Below, piece after piece: positions 1 to 6,286 of a DNA stretch of 6,286 nt. The first letter of the stretch is position 1, and the number at the start of each line of letters is the position of its first letter. The translations under genes and the position numbers were made by a program. The stretch lies in the NCBI GenBank assembly GCA_029856445.1, contig JAHQWY010000223.1, forward strand, positions 1 through 6,286, written 5' to 3'. Under the pieces are notes generated by a model. It did not search any database. It had not been told where the DNA came from and saw only the letters and a list, made by a program, of their open reading frames with translations. This DNA is from Promethearchaeia archaeon (GTDB lineage Archaea > Asgardarchaeota > Lokiarchaeia > Sigyniarchaeales > SOKP01).

Positions 1-500
1 TCAGCAGGGTCTCCTACATTGAAAGTACCATCAGTCCCATAATTGTATGCATTACCAATTTGACCACTAGACGGGCGTATCACTGTTCCAGTAGCTATAC
101 CATTTTCATTATAAGAAGTAGAATCAATAGTCACACCACTTGATTCTCCAAGATGCCATACTCCTTTATAGGAAGAACTCCACAGCCCTGTTGGATTTTG
201 TCGAGATATCATGGTAGAATTTCCATAATACATTCGAATGAATGTATCTAAAGAACATGAAAGTTCAGGAATCCGAACCCAAACCATCAACTGTGCGTGT
301 GTTCCATTATAATTCTGATTGAATAATTCTATTTCATGATCCAACCATGTTGTACCTAAGGAAAAAGCAATATCATCTCCATCAGTTTGAGTATCATAAC
401 GCAAATCTTCATCAAAAATCGAGATAAGTAATGGAAAATTAGTATGACTACCCTCCCCTGAAACTCTACGATGATCTATTTGAATCATTTTAAAATAATT
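1..500 (-). repeat. DUF2341-LamG module 3, cut by the window edge (residues 795-960)
   Basis: Third copy. The DUF2341 part is complete (about 500-210), with IDHRRVSG at 802-809, DGDDIAF, WLDHEIELFNQNYNGTHA and IRMYYGNST. The LamG part begins at about 164 with KGVWHLGESSG and is lost about 54 residues in, at the window edge. More modules or a C-terminal anchor may lie beyond. Confidence 0.75.
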
Positions 501-2882
501 GAAAAAATCACTATTAGAAGGTTTTTCATCTAAAACTTGTGTGGAATTTGTGATAGTATAAAATTGATTTGGATTATTTTGATTGTTATATTCTGTAAGT
601 ATCCAATCACTTGATCGTCCAATATTAGATATTCGAACTTCATCGATTTGTCCCTCCCATTCAGCACTCCAAATTTTATCTTTTGGTTGATCACCATGTC
701 CTATCCAGAAATCCTTTTCAGATGATGAGGGTTCAATAGCATTTGTCTTTACTAACACATTAGGATCCTGAACCCCATCTACGAAAATTTTCATTATGGA
801 TCCATTATAGGTGGCGACAATATGGTGCCAAGTTCCAGCGGTAACATCATTAGCTCCTACTAACTGATGGGTTTCACCCGTTAAACAAAAAACTGGCTTA
901 ATTCCCATGCCTCCTCCATAGTTAATAAACATACTATATCCATCATACCATCCTTTATGATTCATGATCCCATATACATGGTAATTGGGAGTAATATCAT
1001 GTTGAATCCAAGCCTGCAATGTTATTCCATACCCATCAATATCCCAGAGGGAATTATTACCACAATCAATCAGATCGTAATATCCATCGAGATTATTGAA
1101 GTCCTGTGCATTACCAATCTTACCAGTCGCTTGAGTAGGAATATAGGAAGAATTCCCTTCTCCACCTTGACCATGATTGCCATAATGGCTACTATCAAAA
1201 TATTCATTCAAAGCTCCTGTTCCCGATTCTTTAAGATGCCAGATTCCAAGAAAATTTGAATCCCATACGCCATTAGGATTTTCTTGACGATTCATGGTTG
1301 AATTTCCAAAATACATTCTGATAACAGTATCTTCCAAAGGTGAAAGAGTTGGAATTCTAACCCAGGCGATTAATTGAGCATGAGTAGAGTTATAGGTTTG
1401 ATTAAAAAGCTCTATTTCATGGAATAACCATGATGTACCATTATTAAAGGCAATATCATTTCCATTTGGCTGTACTTTATCATGTAAATCAGAATCAAAA
1501 AAAGAAATAAGAATTGGAAAATCGATAAGATTACTTGTTCCAGAGACTTTTGTGTGATCAATAATTATTTCCTTGAAATATTCAAAATCAAAAATTGTAG
1601 GAATATATACTTGTTTAGCACTTCCCACTGAATAAAAATTGTTAGGGTTAAATTGATTGCTGTACTCGGTCGCAATCCAATCAGCTGAGCGATTGGTATC
1701 AGAAATGCGAATTTCATCTATTTTTCCATCGAATGGCCACCGATAGATTGACGCTCCCGGATTTGCGATCCCAAATCTCAATGGTTTGGTTCCATAATCC
1801 CACGGAGTCGTTCCACCTGTCCATGTAGTTTCTGCTTCAAGATTTCCATTCACGTATAATTTAAGAAAACCATCGACATTACTTACAACACCTACTAGAT
1901 GATAATAGCTTCCTGGAGCATATGTTCCACTTGAAACACTCTTTACAGTTGGTACTCCGCTAACATCTAACCAGTGCTCTATTGCGAAGTATTGATCATG
2001 CTCATAATAGAGTCCTTGGTGTGGATCCTTTTTGATCATAATCCCAAATCTGCGATTGTTATGATCGAGAGGAACTCCTGGAGGTACCTGATCAGGATTG
2101 ACCCAAGCTTCATAAGTATAGTAATCTCCTTCAGTGATATCTGTGAGAGATGCAGAATCAGGTAATTCTATGTAATCATCCTCGATGTTTCCCTCAAGAT
2201 CGATGGAACCATCTATTTGCCCTTGAGAATCAAATAAAGGGCTTCCATAATCGGTTCCATGATTTTCATTAAAACTTGAATCTATTATCTTACCTGTTCC
2301 GCCACTCAGTTCGTTTAAATGCCAAACTCCCTTATAATTATTATTCCACACACCTGAAGGATTCTCCCGGGATTCTATGAAAGAATTTCCATAATACATC
2401 CGAATTATAGTATCATTAGTTGCTGAAAGAACAGGGATTCGAACCCAGGTTATTAAATAGGCATGTGTTGTATTATAAGTCTGGTTGAAATATTCAATCT
2501 CGTGATCTAACCATTGAAAATCGCTCGCAAAAGCAATATCATCCCCATCAGGTTGAGTATTGTCATGTAGATCTGAATCAAGAATAGAGATCATTACTGG
2601 AAAGTCAAAGAGATTGACTGTTCCAGACACCTTCGTATGATCAATGGTAATATATTTATAATAGTTAAAATCATCCGCACTAATAGGATGAGATGAAGAA
2701 GAAAGAGGACTCTTATTTTTAACCCCATTTTTTATCTGATTTTCAATATTAGTATTTCCCATATTGAAGTAATCAAATAAATATGGATTAAAAATTAAGG
2801 GAAATATTATAATGAATAATAAAATTCCCAGCGATATGATCCTCCTTTTTGGTTTCATATAAGTCTTATTAATAGCCATCAT
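1..2882 (-). CDS. Large exported surface protein with tandem DUF2341-LamG modules (3' end beyond window)
   Basis: The reading frame is open from an ATG at 2882 to the left edge (960 codons, no stop or frameshift), so the C-terminus is missing. Residues 10-14 are basic (KPKRR) and about 15-36 are a hydrophobic helix. That is a signal peptide or uncleaved anchor; no clear cleavage site is visible. A polar linker precedes three DUF2341-like domains (about 74-170, 434-530, 795-891), each with the marks DH..VSG, D.DDIAF, HEIE.FNQ and IRMY.GNS. Each is followed by a LamG/concanavalin-A-like domain (185-418, 546-778, 907 onward) with WHL, an H(L/I)V strand, a VDG/VNG turn and IDE(I/V)RIS. At least 15 N-X-S/T sequons suggest heavy N-glycosylation. 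Members with this architecture are usually extracellular and thought to bind carbohydrate or other surfaces; the ligand is unknown. Two adjacent ATGs (2882, 2879) and one at 2858 compete as the start; none has a Shine-Dalgarno sequence. Confidence 0.88.
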   Translation of the reverse strand, partial: MMAINKTYMKPKRRIISLGILLFIIIFPLIFNPYLFDYFNMGNTNIENQIKNGVKNKSPLSSSSHPISADDFNYYKYITIDHTKVSGTVNLFDFPVMISILDSDLHDNTQPDGDDIAFASDFQWLDHEIEYFNQTYNTTHAYLITWVRIPVLSATNDTIIRMYYGNSFIESRENPSGVWNNNYKGVWHLNELSGGTGKIIDSSFNENHGTDYGSPLFDSQGQIDGSIDLEGNIEDDYIELPDSASLTDITEGDYYTYEAWVNPDQVPPGVPLDHNNRRFGIMIKKDPHQGLYYEHDQYFAIEHWLDVSGVPTVKSVSSGTYAPGSYYHLVGVVSNVDGFLKLYVNGNLEAETTWTGGTTPWDYGTKPLRFGIANPGASIYRWPFDGKIDEIRISDTNRSADWIATEYSNQFNPNNFYSVGSAKQVYIPTIFDFEYFKEIIIDHTKVSGTSNLIDFPILISFFDSDLHDKVQPNGNDIAFNNGTSWLFHEIELFNQTYNSTHAQLIAWVRIPTLSPLEDTVIRMYFGNSTMNRQENPNGVWDSNFLGIWHLKESGTGALNEYFDSSHYGNHGQGGEGNSSYIPTQATGKIGNAQDFNNLDGYYDLIDCGNNSLWDIDGYGITLQAWIQHDITPNYHVYGIMNHKGWYDGYSMFINYGGGMGIKPVFCLTGETHQLVGANDVTAGTWHHIVATYNGSIMKIFVDGVQDPNVLVKTNAIEPSSSEKDFWIGHGDQPKDKIWSAEWEGQIDEVRISNIGRSSDWILTEYNNQNNPNQFYTITNSTQVLDEKPSNSDFFNYFKMIQIDHRRVSGEGSHTNFPLLISIFDEDLRYDTQTDGDDIAFSLGTTWLDHEIELFNQNYNGTHAQLMVWVRIPELSCSLDTFIRMYYGNSTMISRQNPTGLWSSSYKGVWHLGESSGVTIDSTSYNENGIATGTVIRPSSGQIGNAYNYGTDGTFNVGDPA
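549..1583 (-). repeat. DUF2341-LamG module 2 (residues 434-778)
   Basis: Second copy. DUF2341 covers about 1583-1293, with IDHTKVSG at 441-448, NDIAF, HEIELFNQTYN and IRMYFGNST. LamG covers about 1247-549, with GIWHL at 546-550, LQAW at 622-625, TWHHIVATYNG at 684-694, IFVDG at 699-703 and WEGQIDEVRIS at 742-752. It has diverged clearly from module 1 in both halves. C607 and C666 are the only cysteines in this module, so a module-specific disulfide is possible. Confidence 0.8.
1629..2663 (-). repeat. DUF2341-LamG module 1 (residues 74-418)
   Basis: First copy of the protein-level repeat. DUF2341 covers about 2663-2373. Its key residues are IDHTKVSG at 80-87, DGDDIAF, a WLDHEIE stretch and IRMYYGNS at 160-167. 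The LamG part covers about 2330-1629, with GVWHL at 185-189, EAW at 258-260, YYHLVG at 326-331, LYVNG at 342-346 and FDGKIDEIRIS at 384-394. The tail SADWIATEYSNQ is a typical end of this jelly-roll type. Confidence 0.8.
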
Positions 2883-2924
2883 CTTATACCAGATAAATTT
2901 TGATTTAAATAAACAACTTTAAAC

Positions 2925-2934
2925 TAATATATAT
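2925..2934 (-). promoter_or_regulatory. Candidate TATA box for the surface-protein gene
   Basis: On the minus strand the run ATATATATTA lies about 47 bases upstream of the ATG at 2882. With the usual archaeal TATA-to-start distance of roughly 25-27 bases, transcription would begin near 2903 and leave a leader of about 20 bases. The surroundings are very AT-rich and no clear BRE is seen, so the match could be chance. Confidence 0.3.
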
Positions 2935-3162
2935 CAATTTGAATATTTAATATTAAAGTAACTCATTAATCGATATTAGTTAGGATTACTAGACCTCTTT
3001 TGATTTAGAAGGCTCAAATTTTAAGACTATTAAATAGGAACTCCTAATGGGAATTATCGCTTCAGTGTTTAATTCAAGAAAAACTCTTAAGATATTTTAT
3101 AAACAATAGAAAATTGACACATTTTTCAAACATCCAAACGAATAAAATCAAATTTTTTTATA

Positions 3163-3188
3163 TTAACTAAAACCTAGGTATTAGTTAA
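3163..3188. promoter_or_regulatory. 26-bp near-perfect palindrome, operator-like
   Basis: The arms TTAACTAA (3163-3170) and TTAGTTAA (3181-3188) flank the central palindrome ACCTAGGT (3172-3179). Twelve of thirteen symmetric pairs match; the only mismatch is A3171 against A3180. Neither strand carries a T-run directly after it, so it looks more like a binding site for a dimeric regulator than an intrinsic terminator. It lies 22 bases past the stop of the weak ORF at 3211-3414 and about 280 bases upstream of the surface-protein start. That is far for a direct operator. Confidence 0.4.
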
Positions 3189-3210
3189 ATAAAATATCTA
3201 TAACAATTTT

Positions 3211-3414
3211 TTAAAGCAATACATAGTCTTTAATTGTTTGCAAGGCTAGTTGGATGTGTTTGATTGAAATAATTTGACTATGTGGTGTATAATTCATATT
3301 TGTATTATTAAAGAATTTTTTTATCTGTTCAATAGAGAATTCTGCATATCTATCTTGAAGGAATAAGCTCATTAAAATATTCTTCCCAATTAGATTAACA
3401 TGAATATAATGCAC
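3211..3414 (-). CDS. Possible small ORF or gene remnant, 67 codons, GTG start
   Basis: I do not recognise the product. The frame begins with GTG at 3414 and stays open upstream to 3444; an ATG at 3372 would give 53 residues. There is no Shine-Dalgarno sequence or clear promoter. The middle (LQDRYAEFSIEQIKKFF) could form an amphipathic helix, and the end (HIQLALQTIKDYVLL) a second one. In another minus-strand frame just upstream, about 3450-3490, lies the protein-like fragment RNGLWLSYEQEIV. This allows the idea of a decayed gene broken by a frameshift near 3445. It could equally be chance in AT-rich DNA. Confidence 0.25.
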   Translation of the reverse strand: MHYIHVNLIGKNILMSLFLQDRYAEFSIEQIKKFFNNTNMNYTPHSQIISIKHIQLALQTIKDYVLL

Positions 3415-3562
3415 CCCTGTAATTGATTCTAAACAATTTCTTGTTCATACGATAACCAAAGACCGTTTCTTAAAAAAAGAAAAACCTATAAAAGAAGAAC
3501 TACTTGAACTTGCTATTCCTTCAATCAAAAAAGAGATTGCAATATTTTTTCCCTATTATTAA
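3410..3562 (+). pseudogene. Open plus-strand stretch of about 50 codons without a usual start
   Basis: The frame is open from just after a stop at 3407-3409 to TAA at 3560-3562. It contains no ATG or GTG before protein-like sequence such as TKDRFLKKEKPIKEELLEL, and it ends in IFFPYY. The charged, amphipathic composition looks like the C-terminal tail of a lost gene, but I recognise no family. It overlaps the minus-strand ORF head to head at 3410-3444, and at most one of the two is likely to be real coding history. Confidence 0.2.
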
Positions 3563-3597
3563 TTAAGCAATTTATAACAATTTTAGAAGAAAAATAG

Positions 3598-3660
3598 CCT
3601 AATTATGATCGTGAAACGCATCTTTCACGAAGATTTTTCCTGACCAAATTAACAATTAGG
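3598..3660. repeat. Nested inverted repeat, hairpin within hairpin
   Basis: The outer arms CCTAATT (3598-3604) and AATTAGG (3654-3660) are perfect 7-bp complements. Inside them, TCGTGAAA (3609-3616) and TTTCACGA (3623-3630) form a perfect 8-bp stem with a six-base loop. Five T residues follow on both strands: 3633-3637 after the inner stem on plus, and 3590-3594 beyond the outer arm on minus. This suits a weak bidirectional terminator. A remnant of a small inverted-repeat element is the alternative. Confidence 0.4.
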
Positions 3661-3707
3661 TCCATTAAAATAAGTTCATACTTCAATAGAAGTTCAACTT
3701 TTTCATC

Positions 3708-3715
3708 TATAAATA
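3708..3715 (+). promoter_or_regulatory. Candidate TATA box for the transporter gene
   Basis: TATAAATA is a good archaeal TATA match. A start of transcription about 26 bases downstream, near 3738, would leave a 16-base leader before the ATG at 3754 and about 76 bases before the ATG at 3814. It therefore favours 3754 slightly. The purine-rich BRE expected just upstream is not evident. Confidence 0.4.
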
Positions 3716-3753
3716 TCCAAAATTCATTACTATACATAATTTTCAACACCATT

Positions 3754-5070
3754 ATGGGATATTTTATCGTTTTATACGAATTATATACAATCTCATTTAC
3801 AGATGATTACCACATGCTCAAAAAAATAAGTTTTGCATATAAGGAATACCCTAATGCATTTAAAGTACTGACACTAACCACTTTTATCGATATGCTAGGA
3901 ATCTACTTATTATATCCCTTTTATGCGCTGTATATTACCGAGCATTTTGATGTAGGGATGACTCAAGTAGGAATTCTATTTTCGATCTTTTCAGCAGGAA
4001 ATATATTTGGTGGTATGATTGGTGGTGCTCTAGCCGATAAATATGGTCGTCGTATGATGGTTTTAATTGGTTTGGTCGCAAGTGGGATAGGAAACATCTC
4101 GATGGGATTAGTCGATAATCTTAATGTTTTTTATATAATCGCTGGATTTTTAGGTCTAATTGGCAACTTTGGAAGACCTGCACGAGAAGCAATGGTAGCA
4201 GATTTATTACCAAAGGAAAAACAGGCAGAAGGATATGGGATTCTACGGGTTGCGTCCAATCTTTCAGCGACTATCGGCCCTCTTCTTGGTGGTTTCTTAG
4301 CAACTCGAGCATTTATACTTTTATTTATTGCGGATGCTATAAGCAGTATAATCACCGCTTTTATTGTATATTTCGTTATTCCGGAGACAAAACCTCAAAA
4401 ACAGGATGGAGAGCCAGAGGAAACGGTAATGAAAACCCTTATTGGATATAAAGAAGTGTTAAAGGACTGGGTATACGTGTTGTTCCTCATAGTGTCTGCA
4501 ATAACGGTATTAGTATATATACAAATGAATAGCACACTGTCAGTATTTTTACGAGATGTTCATGGGTTCTCAGCACAGAATTATGGTTATTTATTAAGCA
4601 TGAATGCACTCATGGTAGTGTTATTTCAATTCTGGATAACCAAGAGGATTTCAAAGTATGCCCCGATGAAGATGATGGCACTTGGCACATTTTTCTACAT
4701 GATTGGCTTCGGTCTATACGGTTTCATTTCAGCGGTATACCTGTTCTTTATCGCAATGGTAATTATCACAATAGGAGAAATGATTGTAACTCCCGTTTCT
4801 CAAGCAGCTGCTGCATCTTTCGCTCCTGAAGATAAGCGTGGACGATATATGGCAGTATTTGGTTTCCAATGGGCAATACCAAATCTTTTTGGAGTTATAG
4901 TTGCAGGATTAGTTATAGAACATCTTGGACCAAATTGGGTATGGTATTTGGCGGGGATTTTATGCATGATATCAATGACAGGATTTTGGTTACTTCATAA
5001 TGCTACTAAACGTCGTTTCTCAAGAGAAATAGAGCCTATAACTGAAGAATTAGTTATTGTATACGATTAA
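3754..5070 (+). CDS. MFS transporter, DHA1-like drug:proton antiporter type
   Basis: Predicted cytoplasmic-membrane carrier of 438 residues, a usual size for the major facilitator superfamily. About twelve hydrophobic segments are visible (near 37-57, 70-92, 102-120, 123-140, 163-183, 185-209, 239-260, 274-293, 305-325, 328-348, 365-388, 395-416). A charged central loop at about 210-238 separates the two six-helix halves. Motif A is clear between helices 2 and 3 (GGALADKYGRR, 90-100). A motif C-like stretch in helix 5 (GPLLGG, 175-180) is typical of proton-coupled exporters. The substrate cannot be told; multidrug or metabolite efflux is the family expectation. The start is uncertain: the first 20 residues are atypical, and the ATG at 3814 (MLKKISF) looks like a normal MFS N-terminus. 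Neither start has a Shine-Dalgarno sequence. The 3' end overlaps the convergent gene by four bases. Confidence 0.92.
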   Translation: MGYFIVLYELYTISFTDDYHMLKKISFAYKEYPNAFKVLTLTTFIDMLGIYLLYPFYALYITEHFDVGMTQVGILFSIFSAGNIFGGMIGGALADKYGRRMMVLIGLVASGIGNISMGLVDNLNVFYIIAGFLGLIGNFGRPAREAMVADLLPKEKQAEGYGILRVASNLSATIGPLLGGFLATRAFILLFIADAISSIITAFIVYFVIPETKPQKQDGEPEETVMKTLIGYKEVLKDWVYVLFLIVSAITVLVYIQMNSTLSVFLRDVHGFSAQNYGYLLSMNALMVVLFQFWITKRISKYAPMKMMALGTFFYMIGFGLYGFISAVYLFFIAMVIITIGEMIVTPVSQAAAASFAPEDKRGRYMAVFGFQWAIPNLFGVIVAGLVIEHLGPNWVWYLAGILCMISMTGFWLLHNATKRRFSREIEPITEELVIVYD

Positions 5071-6218
5071 TTTTCAATTTCAAATTTAACTTTTAAATAT
5101 TCATATTTAGAATTAAGTAATTTGAGGATTTTTTCGACAAATGACCTTAAATTTTTCACATGATTAAGCTTTTCATCTTTTTGTTCGATTAAAAATTCAT
5201 GTAACATATTTCTGGTTGCATCTGGGCCATTCTTTTCGAGATAATCCATCCAATGGATTGATGTTCTACAGATCCTTTTTAATATTTCGTCAGGATATTC
5301 ATTTTTATCTAAGATCTTATCATGATATCTTTCTATAGCATTACTAGTCCTTTCTAAATGATCTGCAATACCTAATGAATATCGACATAAACTGATAATA
5401 TTTGAAGTAATTCTGGAGTTTCTAGTGTTGGTTGCTGCTTCAAATGATTCCCAAACATTATTCCATTCCTCTTTATTTCTATTAATTGAACCATCATTGT
5501 ACAAAGCTACATTAATTATATCACTTAGATCAACATCATGACCTCTCTTCAGCTTCTTATTAAAGATTTCTTTTAACTTGGTTCCTTCAAGGTAACTTCC
5601 GGCACCGAAATCTAGCAATTGATTTAGATTATTTGCAGCGCAAAGAGCCTCATGTCTGGTCTCTCCTGTATCAGGATTAATCCATTCCACACTTTTTTCA
5701 AATTCTCCTGTTTCCTTATTTTTTATCCAACCCATTTCCCTCAAAACATGATCTAATAAATGTACTTTGAAAACCCAGAAATCAATGTCATCCGTGAATC
5801 TCTTTCTCCTCCAATCTCTTGAAGTATATTTTCCTAAATATAATTTTAAAGTGCCACGGATTAAATTAAATTTACCACCTTTAAGAGATTCACATGCATC
5901 ATTATAATAGATATTATCTGGCTGATTAGAAATATCTACTATTCTATTGAGTATCTTTCTTGCTTCACCCGCCACTATATCACATGGAATACTTCCATCA
6001 GAAGGATATGCTCGTGATCCTCCATCTAAAAAACCCTTAAACAATTCTAAGTCATCATCTGGTACTTTATACCATGGATTATTAAATAAAAGTTTGCTAA
6101 ATACATAATGGGTGAAACCGTTCTCATCCACATAAGTTTTGTCATGTAAAGGAGATACATCTCTTAGATTATCCCCGTTTTGAACAATATCAGCTTTCAT
6201 ATCCCAAATTGAAGTCAT
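5067..6218 (-). CDS. Hypothetical protein, possible AbiEii-like nucleotidyltransferase
   Basis: A soluble protein of 383 residues with no signal peptide or membrane segment; I do not recognise the family with certainty. The centre recalls a nucleotidyltransferase fold. GG at 114-115 is followed by RFTDDIDF (140-147), whose D144 and D146 would be the metal-binding DxD pair. The stretch from about 214 to 239 (KLKEIFNKKLKRGHDVDL..I) resembles the lysine, arginine and aspartate pattern at the end of the AbiEii catalytic domain. The gap from GG to DxD (about 28 residues) is longer than usual, with a basic insert (YTSRDWRRKR). Residues 1-105 are an unassigned N-terminal region and 250-383 a charged, mainly helical C-terminal region. 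AbiEii proteins act as toxins in type IV toxin-antitoxin or phage-defence pairs, but no partner is visible downstream and the upstream side is out of view. The ATG at 6218 fits the upstream TATA-like box. Confidence 0.8.
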   Translation of the reverse strand: MTSIWDMKADIVQNGDNLRDVSPLHDKTYVDENGFTHYVFSKLLFNNPWYKVPDDDLELFKGFLDGGSRAYPSDGSIPCDIVAGEARKILNRIVDISNQPDNIYYNDACESLKGGKFNLIRGTLKLYLGKYTSRDWRRKRFTDDIDFWVFKVHLLDHVLREMGWIKNKETGEFEKSVEWINPDTGETRHEALCAANNLNQLLDFGAGSYLEGTKLKEIFNKKLKRGHDVDLSDIINVALYNDGSINRNKEEWNNVWESFEAATNTRNSRITSNIISLCRYSLGIADHLERTSNAIERYHDKILDKNEYPDEILKRICRTSIHWMDYLEKNGPDATRNMLHEFLIEQKDEKLNHVKNLRSFVEKILKLLNSKYEYLKVKFEIEN

Positions 6219-6241
6219 ACGAGATATTATATTGAATGTAA

Positions 6242-6251
6242 TTTTTAAAAA
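6242..6251 (-). promoter_or_regulatory. Candidate TATA box within a perfect palindrome, suggesting a leaderless mRNA
   Basis: TTTTTAAAAA is the centre of a perfect 14-base palindrome (6240-6253). Its midpoint lies about 28 bases upstream of the ATG at 6218. At normal archaeal spacing transcription would start at or within a few bases of the ATG, giving a leaderless or nearly leaderless message. That agrees with the lack of a Shine-Dalgarno sequence. AT-rich background makes chance matches common. Confidence 0.35.
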
Positions 6252-6286
6252 TTGTCAATTTAAAATATAAAATTAATTTTTAAACA

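Larger units (their letters stand above)
2883..3753. other. Long AT-rich intergenic region with possible gene remnants and dyads
   Basis: This gap of 871 bases separates the divergent surface-protein and transporter genes. I see no tRNA, rRNA, CRISPR or transposase in it. Its contents are a weak minus-strand ORF (3211-3414), an open plus-strand stretch (3410-3562), a 26-bp near-perfect palindrome (3163-3188), a nested inverted repeat (3598-3660), and candidate promoters at each end. Positions 2935-3162 hold nothing I can name. Confidence 0.6.

Noticed and set aside
957..1259. Plus-strand ORF of 100 codons
   Set aside because: It lies wholly antisense to the continuous minus-strand surface-protein frame, whose LamG motifs are clear here. 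Its own translation has low-complexity, isoleucine-rich content.
1974..2165. Plus-strand ORF of 63 codons
   Set aside because: It is antisense to module 1 of the surface protein, with no recognisable motif or promoter.
1..2700. CRISPR array or short DNA repeat, because similar strings recur
   Set aside because: The recurring strings are 1083 bases apart and correspond to conserved DUF2341 residues in one open frame. They are protein-domain repeats with codon divergence.
3036..3047. Small inverted repeat TAGGA-AC-TCCTA
   Set aside because: Arms of five bases with a two-base loop cannot form a useful hairpin, and such matches are expected by chance.
3598..3660. tRNA gene
   Set aside because: The structure has only two nested stems and lacks the conserved GTTC.A.. 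T-loop and D-arm features; its length and GC content also do not fit.
4131..4355. Minus-strand ORF of 74 codons
   Set aside because: It is antisense to helices 4-6 of the transporter, where motif C-like residues show that the plus frame is the real one.

Overview
The window most resembles an AT-rich archaeal chromosome, and an Asgard (Lokiarchaeia-like) lineage is my best guess. The reasons are: strong AT bias; no convincing Shine-Dalgarno sequence before any of the three main genes; TATA-like boxes at archaeal distances from the starts; and a large exported protein built from alternating DUF2341 and LamG/concanavalin-A-like domains, an architecture I associate with Asgard archaea. This placement is inference, because the window holds no rRNA, tRNA or universal marker gene.

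Layout. Positions 2882 to 1 (minus strand) encode the first 960 residues of a large surface or secreted protein that runs off the left edge. It has an N-terminal hydrophobic export or anchor segment and two full DUF2341-LamG modules, with a third cut by the window edge. Positions 2883-3753 form a long AT-rich gap that may hold decayed coding sequence: a 67-codon GTG-start ORF on the minus strand and an open stretch on the plus strand without a usual start. The gap also contains a 26-bp near-perfect palindrome and a nested inverted repeat. Positions 3754-5070 (plus) encode a 12-helix major facilitator transporter of the drug:proton antiporter (DHA1-like) type. Positions 5067-6218 (minus) encode a 383-residue soluble protein that I do not recognise with certainty. 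Its centre resembles an AbiEii-like nucleotidyltransferase fold.

The transporter and the putative nucleotidyltransferase are convergent. Their ends overlap by four bases, and both stop codons are read from the same TTAA palindrome. Each of the three main genes has its own candidate promoter, so they look like independent transcription units rather than an operon. I see no shared pathway. No CRISPR array, insertion sequence, rRNA or tRNA was found.
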